NCBI GenBank assembly: GCA_964575425.1
Contig: CAZNRD010000018.1
Location: 1-57,970, forward strand
From: DATEAV01 sp964575425
Lineage (GTDB): Bacteria > Chloroflexota > Anaerolineae > Anaerolineales > E44-bin32
DNA length: 57,970 nt
Reading direction: 5' to 3'
Shown in pieces: positions 14,015-22,687 of the stretch (its first letter is position 1; the number at the start of each line of letters is the position of its first letter). The position numbers were made by a program, and so were the translations under genes. The notes beneath the pieces are model-generated. The model did not search any database. It saw nothing but the letters and a program-made list of their open reading frames with translations, and had not been told where the DNA came from.

Positions 14015-16999
14015 TCAGCGCTTCAGCGCCCTCCACAACCGCTCCGGCGTGATGGGGATGACGTCGAGATCCGCGCCGCAGGCATGGTAGATGGCGTTGC
14101 CCACGGCCGGCGCCACACCATCCATCGGGATCTCTGCCACGGCCTTGACGCCGAAGGGATGGGTTGGCTCGATCGTTTCCACGAAGATAGTCTCCAGCGC
14201 CGGCATTTCGTGGGCGGCGAAGATGTGGTAGTCGCGGAAGCTCACCTCGCGCGGCCGCCCGACGTCGTCGTAGCGCATCTCCTCGCACACCGCATAGCCC
14301 AGCGCCTGCGTCATGCCGCCTTCCACCTGGCCGGATGCCGTCAGCGGGTTGACAATCACGCCGCCGTCGACCGCCATCAGCAGCCGGTCGACCTTCACGG
14401 CGCCGGTCTCGATGTCGACCGTCACCTCCGCGAACTGCGCGGCGAACGGCGGCGGCGATACGGGCGACATGAACGACGCCGTCGCCATGATCTGCTCCTG
14501 GTCGGCGTGGTGCAGCGAGGCGAGCGCGATCTCGGCCAGGGTCACAGAGCGGCCGTCCGGCGCCCATGCCCGCCGATCGGCCAGCCGGATTTCCTCCAGC
14601 GATACCGCTGGTCCCGCCTCGCTGAACATGCGCGCCGCGCGCTTGCGGATTCGTTCAGCCACCTGCTCCGCCGCTCGCACCACTGCCCCGCCTGAGATGT
14701 AGGTCGTGCTCGAAGCGTAGGCACCCTTGTCGAACGGAGTGAAGTCCGTGTCGGAGGAGTAGACGATGATGTCCTCCAGCGGCACGCCCAGGACTTCCGC
14801 CGCTTGCTGCGCCAGGACCGTGTCGGAGCCCGTGCCCAGGTCGGTCGCCCCAACGAGCAGGTTGAAGGAACCGTCGTCGTTGATCTTGATGCTCGCCGCC
14901 CCCATGTCGAGATAGGGGATAGCCGTGCCCTGCATCACGGCCGCCACGCCCAGGCCGCGGCGCAGATGGGGGCTGCCCGGCACCTGCCTCCAGTTCGGGT
15001 CGCCGCGCCTGGCATGCCAGCCGACCGCCGCCGCTCCCTGGCGGATGCACTCTTCCAGGCCGCAGGTGTTGATCATCTCCGGCCGCGGCTCGCGACCTTC
15101 GGACCAGGCGGTGCTGAACGGATGCATTTCTCCAGCCCGCAGCGCGTTCTTGAGACGAAACTCCAACGGTTCCATACCGACTGCGCGAGCGACCTTCTCC
15201 ATGTGCCGCTCCACAGCCCAGAAGCCCTGCGGCACGCCATAGCCGCGGTAGGCGCCGGCCGGCGGTGTGTTGGTGTAGACGATGTCGGCGTAGAAGCGGA
15301 TGTTCGGCGCCTTGCGATAGGGGCCATCCCCGACGTACAGCGCCATCGCCTTGTGCCCGGTGTTGCCGGTGACGGTCAGCGCATGGCAGCCGTAGGCGCC
15401 GGTGTCCGTCAGCACGCTCATCTCGTTGGCCGTGACCGTGCCGTCGCGCTTCACGCCCGTGCGCATTCGGATGCGCATCGGATGCCGCGAGCGGGCGGCA
15501 TACAACTCCTCCTCGCGCGTGTATTCGAAGCGGACCGGGCGGCCTGTGGCGATGGTGAGATGAGCTGCCACGTCTTCGATCAGCACTTCCTGCTTGCCGC
15601 CGAAGCCGCCGCCGATGCGCGGCTTGATCACGCGGATGCGCTTCAGCGGCAGCCCAAGCACCGGGGCAAGCTGGCGCCGCACGTGAAACGGCACCTGCGT
15701 GCTCGTCCGAATGACCAGCCGGTCATCCTCGTCCCAGTAGGTGACGACGACATGCGGCTCGATGGAGGCCTGCTGCACCTTGGGCACCTGATACTCACCC
15801 TCGATCACCAGGTCTGCCTCGGCCATGCCCTTCTCAACGTCGCCGATGTCGATGCGGATGTGGGCCGCCAAGTTGCGCGACGGGTCGGAATCGCCGAAGT
15901 TCACGTACTCGGGTTCGTCGTGGATGCGCGGCGCGTCCGGGTCCATCGCCTCGGCCGGGTCAAGCACTGCTGGCAGGGGCTCGTATTCCACGTCGATCAG
16001 GTGCAGCGCCTCTTCGGCGATTTCCTCGGTCTCGGCGGCCACCAGCGCCACTCGATCGCCGAAGAAGCGCACCTTGTTGTCCAGCGAGAATGTGTCGAGC
16101 GGGCCGGGGATCGGATCGCTCTGGCCGGCGGTCGAGTAAACGACGCGCGGCACGTCCTGCCAGGTGAGCACGGCCGCCACCCCGGGCAGGGCGCGCGCGT
16201 GCGACGTGTCAATGCTCACGATGCGCGCATGCGGCAGCGGGCTGTGCAGCACCTTGGCCACCAGCATGCCGCGCATCTCGATGTCCGCGGCAAAGGCCGG
16301 CTTGCCTTGCACCAACTTCGCGGCATCGACCTTCGGCTCCGGCTTCCCCACTCTCGACCACGCCTGGGCCTTCGCCGCAACGCGCATGCGCGGCATGACG
16401 CTCGTGCGAGTAACTACCTCCGGCCCGAGCGGCCCTGCCGCGCTCTCGCCCTCAGGCCCTCCAAATAGCTCCGGCGGCGCGGGCAGCACAGCCTCAATCG
16501 GCTCGACCTGTTCACCGCGCAAGACCGCCGCCGCCCGCAGCACGGCTCGCACGGGTTTGAGGTAGCCGGTGCAGCGGCACAACACCCCCGAGAGCGCCTC
16601 ACGCACTTGGGCTTCGGTCGGGTTGGGCTCGTGTTCGATCAGCCATCGAGCAGCGAGCACCATGGCCGGCGTGCAGTAGCCGCACTGGATGGCGCCGGTC
16701 TCCACGAAGGCCTGTTGTATCGGATCCAGGCCCTCGGTGCCGAGCCAGCCCTGCCCCGGGCGCTGGCCAACAGCCTCGATGGTGGTGACCTCATGCCCGG
16801 CCGCCTGGGCCGCCAGCATGACGCACGAGCTCACCGGCGAGCCGTCGAGGAGCACGGTGCACGCGCCGCATTCCCCCGTCTCACAGCCGTGCTTGACGCC
16901 GAACATCCCGATGTGCTCGCGCAGGGCGGTGAGCAGCGTCGTCCGCGCTGGAACATCAACTGTGACCGGCCGACCGTTGAGCACAAAGTCGATCCTCAT
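14015..16999 (-). CDS. Fused [2Fe-2S] (CoxS) and molybdopterin (CoxL) subunit of a second molybdenum hydroxylase
   Basis: 994 aa from ATG 16999, which overlaps the CoxM stop (ATGA); the frame upstream of this ATG is not conserved-looking. Residues 1-155 are CoxS-like with cluster ligands C39, C44, C47, C59 and C106, C109, C141, C143. A linker of about 75 residues leads to the large subunit, beginning with the hammerhead region VGKPEPKVDAAKLVQGKPAF. Cofactor motifs are IGGGFGGKQE, GAYRGYGVPQ and GVKAVAEIP with the catalytic Glu. The natural partner is CoxM encoded just upstream. Substrate unknown; xanthine, nicotinate-like and aldehyde substrates share these motifs. Confidence 0.92.
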   Translation of the reverse strand: MRIDFVLNGRPVTVDVPARTTLLTALREHIGMFGVKHGCETGECGACTVLLDGSPVSSCVMLAAQAAGHEVTTIEAVGQRPGQGWLGTEGLDPIQQAFVETGAIQCGYCTPAMVLAARWLIEHEPNPTEAQVREALSGVLCRCTGYLKPVRAVLRAAAVLRGEQVEPIEAVLPAPPELFGGPEGESAAGPLGPEVVTRTSVMPRMRVAAKAQAWSRVGKPEPKVDAAKLVQGKPAFAADIEMRGMLVAKVLHSPLPHARIVSIDTSHARALPGVAAVLTWQDVPRVVYSTAGQSDPIPGPLDTFSLDNKVRFFGDRVALVAAETEEIAEEALHLIDVEYEPLPAVLDPAEAMDPDAPRIHDEPEYVNFGDSDPSRNLAAHIRIDIGDVEKGMAEADLVIEGEYQVPKVQQASIEPHVVVTYWDEDDRLVIRTSTQVPFHVRRQLAPVLGLPLKRIRVIKPRIGGGFGGKQEVLIEDVAAHLTIATGRPVRFEYTREEELYAARSRHPMRIRMRTGVKRDGTVTANEMSVLTDTGAYGCHALTVTGNTGHKAMALYVGDGPYRKAPNIRFYADIVYTNTPPAGAYRGYGVPQGFWAVERHMEKVARAVGMEPLEFRLKNALRAGEMHPFSTAWSEGREPRPEMINTCGLEECIRQGAAAVGWHARRGDPNWRQVPGSPHLRRGLGVAAVMQGTAIPYLDMGAASIKINDDGSFNLLVGATDLGTGSDTVLAQQAAEVLGVPLEDIIVYSSDTDFTPFDKGAYASSTTYISGGAVVRAAEQVAERIRKRAARMFSEAGPAVSLEEIRLADRRAWAPDGRSVTLAEIALASLHHADQEQIMATASFMSPVSPPPFAAQFAEVTVDIETGAVKVDRLLMAVDGGVIVNPLTASGQVEGGMTQALGYAVCEEMRYDDVGRPREVSFRDYHIFAAHEMPALETIFVETIEPTHPFGVKAVAEIPMDGVAPAVGNAIYHACGADLDVIPITPERLWRALKR

Positions 17000-17754
17000 C
17001 GGCGCACCGCCTCTTCCATCACTCGCCGCACCAGCACAGCAGCGACCGCGGAGCGGTACTCGGCGCTGGCCCACGCATCGCCCGCCTCGGCATACGCCAG
17101 AGATACAGCCTTCGCCGCCTCTTCCGGATCAGATCGCTCCGCTACCAGCGCGACTGGCCTGGGACCAAAGCCTCCCAGCGCCAGGCGAATATCCGCGCGA
17201 CCTCGCAGGCGCGCCGCACAGACAGAAACTAGCGGGCGATCCGCCGGGGCGCGCGCCACTTGCTCGTAGGCGGCAAACTCAATCGGTGGGACTTTGACCT
17301 CAGTGATCAGGCGACCATGGAGGCCAGCGCCGCGGCGGTCCAGGAGGGAGTCCAGAGAGACGCTCTCTTCACCCGGCTGCAGCGTGACCTCTGCCCCCAG
17401 CGCAAGCAGCACGGTTGCCACGGGAGAGCGGCCGTCGGCGGCCATGATTGTCCCGCCGACGGTCGCCATGTTGCGCAGGTTGAGGGTGGCTTCCAGGCGA
17501 CAGGCTTCCACCAGAGCACCCGGGACGCCCTCGCCCGCTTCCACCAGCTGTTGGAGCCGCACGGTGGCCCCGATGCGGAGGCCGGAGGGCGTCACCTGTA
17601 TCTCGTCCAGGCCCAACGCCTGCAGGTCCACCACAGAGTTCAGTCTGAGCCGCCTTGGGACGAGGTCCGTGCCTCCGGCAAGAGGCTGTCCGCGCCGCAA
17701 CAGGGGCAGGGCTTCTTCCATCGTCTTCGGGCGGTGATATTCCAGCGGATCCAT
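16996..17754 (-). CDS. FAD-binding subunit (CoxM-like) of the second molybdenum hydroxylase
   Basis: 252 aa, slightly shorter than the usual 285. Starts MDPLEYHRPKTMEEALPLL, then QPLAGGTDLVP for the first FAD contact and RNMATVGGTIMAADGRSP for the second. The C-terminal domain ends ASAEYRSAVAAVLVRRVM, as in CoxM proteins. It accepts electrons from the [2Fe-2S] clusters of the CoxS-CoxL fusion, to which it is translationally coupled. 30 bp separate it from the thioesterase stop upstream. Confidence 0.9.
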   Translation of the reverse strand: MDPLEYHRPKTMEEALPLLRRGQPLAGGTDLVPRRLRLNSVVDLQALGLDEIQVTPSGLRIGATVRLQQLVEAGEGVPGALVEACRLEATLNLRNMATVGGTIMAADGRSPVATVLLALGAEVTLQPGEESVSLDSLLDRRGAGLHGRLITEVKVPPIEFAAYEQVARAPADRPLVSVCAARLRGRADIRLALGGFGPRPVALVAERSDPEEAAKAVSLAYAEAGDAWASAEYRSAVAAVLVRRVMEEAVRR

Positions 17755-17784
17755 CCCTGTCCTTCCTTTCGGCCGAAGAGGGCC

Positions 17785-18282
17785 TCAGTCCGGATACACC
17801 TTCCACCCGAGGCTCTCGATGCCGACGTCTTCTCCAGGCATCTCCGGCAGATCGGCGAGCACGGCCTCCGCTTCCGCCGCCAGGCTGTCATCCGGCAGGC
17901 GCAGTTCGCCGCTGGCGGTGGCGAGGCGACCCCGTCGCATGCGCACGGTTCCCACCAGACGCAGAGGCTGCCCGATGGGGACCGGCTTGTGGTAGCGCAC
18001 CTTGAGGCTCGCCGTCACCATGAAGCGCGTTGCTTCCTCTTCCATCGCCGCCCGACCGGTGATTTCATCAAGCATCGCAGCCACGATGCCGCCGTGCACG
18101 ACGCCGGGATACCCCTGGTAGTGCTCCGGGACGGTGATTTCAGCGCTCACCTCACCCAGCGTGTTCTGGTAGAAGCGCATGTGCAGCCCGCGCGGGTTCT
18201 CCACTCCGCAGACGAAGCAGTGGCGCGAGTTCGGTTGTTTGCGGCGGGTCGGCCTGGCGGGGGATGCGTCGGCAGAAGACAT
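17785..18282 (-). CDS. PaaI/HotDog-fold thioesterase
   Basis: 165 aa from ATG 18282; an in-frame extension to 18510 overlaps the LLM gene and is rejected. HCFVCGVENPRGLHMRF near residue 20 is a common N-terminal motif of bacterial hotdog thioesterases. PGVVHGGIVAAMLDEITG contains the HGG loop and the acidic residue of the hotdog helix. The family hydrolyses acyl-CoA or acyl-ACP thioesters. Its link to the F420/hydroxylase operon is not clear: it could release a CoA product of heterocycle breakdown. Confidence 0.85.
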   Translation of the reverse strand: MSSADASPARPTRRKQPNSRHCFVCGVENPRGLHMRFYQNTLGEVSAEITVPEHYQGYPGVVHGGIVAAMLDEITGRAAMEEEATRFMVTASLKVRYHKPVPIGQPLRLVGTVRMRRGRLATASGELRLPDDSLAAEAEAVLADLPEMPGEDVGIESLGWKVYPD

Positions 18283-18302
18283 CGCTGGCCCTCCGGCGCC
18301 TC

Positions 18303-19310
18303 TCATGAAGCGAGCGGGCTGAAGGTGTCGATGAGCAGCCGCACGTCCCCGCCCACGGGGTAGAGCACGGGGCAGGTGCAGCCGTGGCGCCGGTACTCTT
18401 CGACCTTGGCGCGCGCCTCGTCCGGGGTGCCCGAGGCTGTGATGCGTAGGATCAGCTCGTCGGGGACGAAATGCTTGGCACGCTGGATCTGCTCGTGGGT
18501 CGCCGGCCACCCCAGGATCGATTGAATCTCGCGCACGATGTCCGCCGAGACTCCGCTGGCCTTGGCGATGTGAGGCTGCTGGGCTAGGTATTGGGTAAGC
18601 AGTTCGCGCGTGGTGTCGAGGGCGTGTTCGCGGTCGCGGCCCACCGAGGCCACGACCAGTTGGGGCCTGTCGAGGTCCTCGAGGCTGCGTCCGGCGCGCC
18701 GTGCGCCTGCCTCGAGCTGCTCGAGTGCCTCCTGGTTGTACTCGGGCGGAACGCAGTAGTTGAGCAGCACGCCATCGGCGATTTCCCCGGTGAGTTCCAT
18801 CATCTTCGGGCCGGTGGCACCGATGTAGATCGGCACATGCCGCGGCTCTCGCCGTCCGTGCACCACATCCAGCTCAATCCCGTCGACACGGTGGAACTGC
18901 CCATGGAAGGTCACCCGCTCCATGTTCAGCAGCCGGCGCAGCACCTCGACTGTCTCGCGCATGGCCTGCAGCGGGTTGCGCCGATCGATGCCCACATTGC
19001 GGGCCAGGGGATCCCACCAGGCGCCAATGCCGCAGAGGATGCGGTTGGGCGCAAGGTCGTCCAACGTGAGGAACGTGGCCGCCAGCAGTCCGATGTTGCG
19101 CGTCCAGTTGTTGATCACGCCCGAGCCGACCTTGATGCGCTCGGTGATGGCAGCGTAGGCGGCCATGGGCACGATGGCGTCACGCACCAGCCGCGATTCC
19201 GCCTGCCAGACCGCCTCGAAGCCGCGCGCCTCCGCGTAGCGCACATAGTCGAGGCCGGCGCGCAGGTCGTGGGCATCCTGGAGGTAGAGGGCAACGCGTG
19301 CCTGGGACAT
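18303..19310 (-). CDS. LLM-class (luciferase-like) F420-dependent oxidoreductase
   Basis: 335 aa. VALYLQDAHDLRAGLDYVRYAE and ERIKVGSGVINNWTRN are typical of the MER-like branch, and IYIGATGPKMMELTGEIADGVLLN is the conserved C-terminal phosphate-binding region. The gene lies 3 bp after the cofC start-side boundary and is part of the F420 gene run, strongly suggesting F420 rather than FMN as cofactor. Known: LLM F420 enzymes transfer hydride between F420H2 and varied substrates, including C=C and C=N bonds. Substrate unknown; a reduced purine or pyrimidine ring is one possibility given the neighbours. Confidence 0.85.
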   Translation of the reverse strand: MSQARVALYLQDAHDLRAGLDYVRYAEARGFEAVWQAESRLVRDAIVPMAAYAAITERIKVGSGVINNWTRNIGLLAATFLTLDDLAPNRILCGIGAWWDPLARNVGIDRRNPLQAMRETVEVLRRLLNMERVTFHGQFHRVDGIELDVVHGRREPRHVPIYIGATGPKMMELTGEIADGVLLNYCVPPEYNQEALEQLEAGARRAGRSLEDLDRPQLVVASVGRDREHALDTTRELLTQYLAQQPHIAKASGVSADIVREIQSILGWPATHEQIQRAKHFVPDELILRITASGTPDEARAKVEEYRRHGCTCPVLYPVGGDVRLLIDTFSPLAS

Positions 19311-19313
19311 AAC

Positions 19314-19940
19314 TCACTCCGTCCGCCGCTGCCGCGCGGCCATGACGAGCCGCTCCGGAAGCAGCGCCAGGTCCTGCGGGTTGTCGAGGTCGAGCGCCAG
19401 GCCGGGTCGATCGCAGATCACCACGCGGGCGCCTGCGGCCTGCGCCAGCTCCTGGTGGCGGGTGAAGCTGTCGATTCCGAAGGCATATTCTATCAGACCG
19501 GGCGGCGCGACCAGCATGGCGTTGGTCCCGCAGTGGTGGCGGTCCGGCGCGAGGACCAGGGAGGGAGGCGGCGGGGCGGCTCCCAACAAGGCCTCGACGT
19601 CGGTGGGCTCCAGAAGGGGAAGGTCCACCGGCAGGATGAGCACTCGCGCAACCCGCCGCCTGGAGGCCAGGCGTGTGGCACGCACCAGGGCCGGGTTGAG
19701 ACCGCAGGGCGAGCCCTCATCCAGCACCATCGCCCCGCGGGCACGTGCCAGGGAGCGGGCGCTTCGATCGGCACTGACCACAAGGGTCTTGTCGATCGCG
19801 GAGACTGCTGCCAGGACATCGAGGGTGTGCTGCAGCAGCCATTCGCTGAGAGACCGCCTCGCCTCTTCGTCCAACACCCCACCGAGCCGGGACTTGGCCT
19901 TGTCAAAGGAATTGACGGGGACAATGGCCCAGGGGTTCAC
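19314..19940 (-). CDS. cofC: 2-phospho-L-lactate/phosphoenolpyruvate guanylyltransferase (CofC/FbiD)
   Basis: 208 aa, normal length for CofC. MNPWAIVPVNSFDKAKSRLGG is the nucleotide-binding start, and RVLILPVDLPLLEPTDVEALL holds the metal-binding Asp pair. RHHCGTNAMLVAPP is the family core. The enzyme activates 2-phospholactate or phosphoenolpyruvate with GTP, giving the donor that CofD attaches to Fo. Its start overlaps the cofD stop (ATGA). Which three-carbon acid is used cannot be decided, but the nitroreductase next door suggests the phosphoenolpyruvate/dehydro-F420 route. Confidence 0.92.
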   Translation of the reverse strand: MNPWAIVPVNSFDKAKSRLGGVLDEEARRSLSEWLLQHTLDVLAAVSAIDKTLVVSADRSARSLARARGAMVLDEGSPCGLNPALVRATRLASRRRVARVLILPVDLPLLEPTDVEALLGAAPPPPSLVLAPDRHHCGTNAMLVAPPGLIEYAFGIDSFTRHQELAQAAGARVVICDRPGLALDLDNPQDLALLPERLVMAARQRRTE

Positions 19941-20875
19941 GCCCGGCGCCGGATGGCCTCCAACACAGCCAGGACAACCTCCGCCAGCCTCTTGCGATCG
20001 TCGTCGGAACGCATGACGGTCTCCTCGACGCGCACGACCAGCCCGCGTTCTGTCAGTGCCGGGGCCTGCTCGTGGTCCGCCTGGTCGATAATCAGGCCTG
20101 TCAGGAGGTCGGCGTAGTGCTCTGCCACGGCAAGCGGAGAGGGCTCAATCCCCAGTTCGCGAAACATCTTGGCGGCTGGTCCCCTGATGGCCTGCCCTCT
20201 CACGATCGGCGACACCGCCACCGCAGACCTGGCTGCCACGACCGGACGAATGGCAGGGACGGCCAGGATTGGATCGAGGCTCACCCAGGGATTGGAGGGG
20301 CAGAAGACGACTCCGTCGGCCGCGGTCAGGGCTTCGAGCACTCCTGGGGCAGGCCGGGCATCTTCGGCGCCCCGGAAGGCAAACGCCTTCACAACCGGCT
20401 CCCACCGACGCGCCACGAAGTATTCCTGGAAGGAAAGGTCTCCTTCGTCGGTGTACACCACCGTGCGCACGGGGTCGTCGGACATGGGCAGCACGCGCAC
20501 CTCGACGCCCCACGCGCGGCAGAAATCAGCGGTGATGGCGCTCAGACGCTCCCCCTGACGCAGCCGTCGCGTCCGCTCGACGTGTGTCGCCAGGTCCTTG
20601 TCGCCAAGGCGAAACCACGTCGGGCCCCCGAGTTCCTCCATGGCCTCCAGGAAGTGCCAGGTATCGCCGGAACGGCCCCAGCCGGTGAGGGGGTTGGCGC
20701 GCCCGGCCAGGGTGTAGGTCACGGTATCGAGATCGGGACAGATGGTCAGCCCCAGGTGCTCGAAGTCGTCCCCCGCGTTGGCGATGACGGTCAGGTCCTC
20801 GGGAGGCATCGCCATGGCCAGACCATGGACCAGCTTGGCGCCGCCCACCCCGCCAGCCAGCGCCACGACTCTCAT
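19937..20875 (-). CDS. cofD: 2-phospho-L-lactate transferase (CofD/FbiA)
   Basis: 312 aa from ATG 20875, overlapping the nitroreductase stop (ATGA); the upstream extension is not homologous. MRVVALAGGVGGAKLVHGLA is the classic CofD N-terminus, followed by VIANAGDDFEHLGLTICPDLD, a strongly conserved substrate/metal region. FCPSNPWVSLDPIL and AVSPIVRGQAIRGPAAKM are further family motifs. It transfers the phosphoenolpyruvyl or phospholactyl group from the GDP-activated donor to Fo. Fo synthase (CofG/CofH or FbiC) is not encoded in the window. Confidence 0.95.
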   Translation of the reverse strand: MRVVALAGGVGGAKLVHGLAMAMPPEDLTVIANAGDDFEHLGLTICPDLDTVTYTLAGRANPLTGWGRSGDTWHFLEAMEELGGPTWFRLGDKDLATHVERTRRLRQGERLSAITADFCRAWGVEVRVLPMSDDPVRTVVYTDEGDLSFQEYFVARRWEPVVKAFAFRGAEDARPAPGVLEALTAADGVVFCPSNPWVSLDPILAVPAIRPVVAARSAVAVSPIVRGQAIRGPAAKMFRELGIEPSPLAVAEHYADLLTGLIIDQADHEQAPALTERGLVVRVEETVMRSDDDRKRLAEVVLAVLEAIRRRA

Positions 20876-21486
20876 CGCCAGAGCATTACCTCGGAGAGCG
20901 CTTTTCGGCCGCGGTCGACGCCGGACTCGGCGGGCTTCCCCAGGATGACCGCGGCTTGCGCCTCCCAGTCGGGAGGCAGGCTCAGCGCGTCGCGCACTGC
21001 CTCCGGGACGAAGAGCGGCCCACCCAGCCAGCAGGCGCCCAGCCCAGCAGCGTGGGCCGCCAGCAGCAGATGCCCTCCTGCCAGCGCAACGCTTTGGACA
21101 GCCATCGTCCGCTCGCATTCACGGCGGCGCGCGTCAGGGCGGTGACCCATCTCGGCCCTGCTAACGCAGATGACGATTGCCGCCGGGGCTGCCAGCAGTC
21201 GCTCGCGGCTGGCGGCAAGACGGCTCTCGATCTCTTCCGACGAGAGGCCATCCGCTTCGAGATCGCGCCGCAGACGCTCCCCCATGGCCTCCACCAGGCG
21301 CTGGCGCACCTCACCCTGGCGCACGACGACGAAGCGCCACGGCTGACGGTTGTGCGCTGAGGGCGCCAGCGTGGCGGCCTGCAGCAGCGATTCAATCAGC
21401 GGCTCTGGCACGGGATCCGGGGCGAAGCGGCGAATGGATCGACGCAAGGCCAGGAACGATTGAAGAGCCTCCAGGCTGATCTCCAT
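20872..21486 (-). CDS. Nitroreductase-family FMN protein, probable dehydro-F420-0 reductase
   Basis: 204 aa. LRRSIRRFAPDPVPEPLIESLL and APSAHNRQPWRFVVV are nitroreductase FMN-binding motifs, and GHLLLAAHAAGLGACWLGGP is the C-terminal core. Its best functional match by context is the C-terminal domain of mycobacterial FbiB, which reduces dehydro-F420-0 with FMNH2. Here that domain is a separate gene sandwiched between cofD and the PPOX gene, with cofE one gene further. Overlaps of 1-4 bp on both sides indicate tight coupling. An unrelated nitroreductase role cannot be excluded. Confidence 0.8.
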   Translation of the reverse strand: MEISLEALQSFLALRRSIRRFAPDPVPEPLIESLLQAATLAPSAHNRQPWRFVVVRQGEVRQRLVEAMGERLRRDLEADGLSSEEIESRLAASRERLLAAPAAIVICVSRAEMGHRPDARRRECERTMAVQSVALAGGHLLLAAHAAGLGACWLGGPLFVPEAVRDALSLPPDWEAQAAVILGKPAESGVDRGRKALSEVMLWR

Positions 21487-21881
21487 CAGTGCACGCTCAC
21501 ATGCTCGGGGCGTATGCTGTAGGTGACCCGCACGTCCCCGGCGCGAAACCAGGGAAACGGCTTCCCCAGGTACTTCTGCGACAGACGGTCGATGTGCTCG
21601 CGCGCGCCTTCCTCACGCGCCTCCACCACCTCGCCGCGCACCATTACGTAGCGGAAGGGATCGTCGGGATCGTGGATGAGCAGGGCGACCTGCGGTCGGG
21701 CGGTCATGTTGCGATCCTTCACACGACCACGCGCGGTGTTGATGCGCAGGAGTTCCCCATCGACATCAAACCAGACCGGGGTCACCTGCGGGCTGCCGTC
21801 GGGCAGGATGGTCGCCAGGTAGGCGTACGCCCTCTTGGCATCGGACAGCAACTCCTGGTGGGACTCCGGAACGTTCACCAT
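21486..21881 (-). CDS. PPOX-class F420-dependent oxidoreductase
   Basis: 131 aa split-barrel protein. AYAYLATILPDGSPQVTPVWF is the typical start of Rv1155-like F420 proteins, and RNMTARPQVALLIHDPDDPFRYVMVRGEV is the cofactor-binding central region. The family binds F420 (sometimes FMN) in a small dimeric barrel; substrates are mostly unknown, and some members reduce biliverdin or quinones. Position inside the F420 operon, one base overlapping the nitroreductase, supports F420 use. Confidence 0.88.
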   Translation of the reverse strand: MVNVPESHQELLSDAKRAYAYLATILPDGSPQVTPVWFDVDGELLRINTARGRVKDRNMTARPQVALLIHDPDDPFRYVMVRGEVVEAREEGAREHIDRLSQKYLGKPFPWFRAGDVRVTYSIRPEHVSVH

Positions 21882-21907
21882 GGGTCACCTCCACTGCGCA
21901 GCATTCT

Positions 21908-22681
21908 CTACCGAAACAGGTCCTGTGACTCCGGCCGCAGCAGTTCCCTGGCCAATCCCTCGCGCAAGGGGTACGGCAGGCCGCGCACGTGCACGACCGG
22001 TCGGCCTTCATCCGCCTGACCCATCAGCAGCGAGGCAGCGGCGGCCAGTTCATCAGCCAGCCCCACCTGGGTGACCCGCAGTTGGTAGCCGAAAAGATCG
22101 GGCCGGCCGCGCAGGTCGAGCAGCGCCGGGAAGCCGGCCGCGCCGATGGCCACGCCCACTGTCCCCTCGCGCCACGCGCGGCCGTGGGAGTCGATGATGA
22201 GAACGCCCAACTGGACGCCAGCGGCTGCCTCCAGCGCCTGGCGGATGCGTTGGGCAGAGGCGTCGGGATCCTGCGGCAGCATCAGCACCCAGTCCTCGGG
22301 CCGCCCGCCCTCCCCGCGCACATTGGAGTGGTCGACCCCGGCATTGGCACACACGAAACCCAGCCGATGCTCGACAACGATCAGGCCGGGACGGATCCGC
22401 AGCACGCGGCGGCTTTCGCGCAGGATGACCTCCACCAGCCGGGGATCCTTCTGGGACTCCTCGGCCAAGCGATGCACCTGCGGCGACGGCTCGACCTCTG
22501 CCAGACAGACCAGACGCCCTTCGGCTTTGGAGACGATCTTCTGGGTGACGACCACCACATCGCCCGCCTCGAGCGATAGTTCGGCCCGCTGCAAGCCGAC
22601 AAGGATCAATTCCCCAAGGTCATCGCCAGGGGAGACGAGGGGAATCCCGGGCAGGGCCGTGAGGACCAGGCGCGCCGTCAT
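21908..22681 (-). CDS. cofE: Coenzyme F420-0:L-glutamate ligase (CofE/FbiB N-terminal type)
   Basis: 257 aa, stand-alone CofE length. GDVVVVTQKIVSKAEGRLV and VVEHRLGFVCANAGVDHSNV are family hallmarks, and LGVLIIDSHGRAWREGTVGVAIG is the GTP/metal-binding C-terminal part. The enzyme adds L-glutamate residues to F420-0 using GTP. It lies 26 bp upstream of the PPOX gene and 6 bp downstream of npdG. In Actinobacteria this domain is fused to the nitroreductase-like domain; here the two are separate. Confidence 0.95.
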   Translation of the reverse strand: MTARLVLTALPGIPLVSPGDDLGELILVGLQRAELSLEAGDVVVVTQKIVSKAEGRLVCLAEVEPSPQVHRLAEESQKDPRLVEVILRESRRVLRIRPGLIVVEHRLGFVCANAGVDHSNVRGEGGRPEDWVLMLPQDPDASAQRIRQALEAAAGVQLGVLIIDSHGRAWREGTVGVAIGAAGFPALLDLRGRPDLFGYQLRVTQVGLADELAAAASLLMGQADEGRPVVHVRGLPYPLREGLARELLRPESQDLFR

Positions 22682-22687
22682 GGAGGA

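Noticed and set aside
14804..16468. Plus-strand open frame of 554 codons
   Set aside because: Antisense of the CoxS-CoxL fusion, rich in His/Arg/Gly with no domain.
20876..21118. N-terminal extension of CofD
   Set aside because: Overlaps the nitroreductase gene; MRVVALAGGVGGAK at 20875 is the canonical CofD start.
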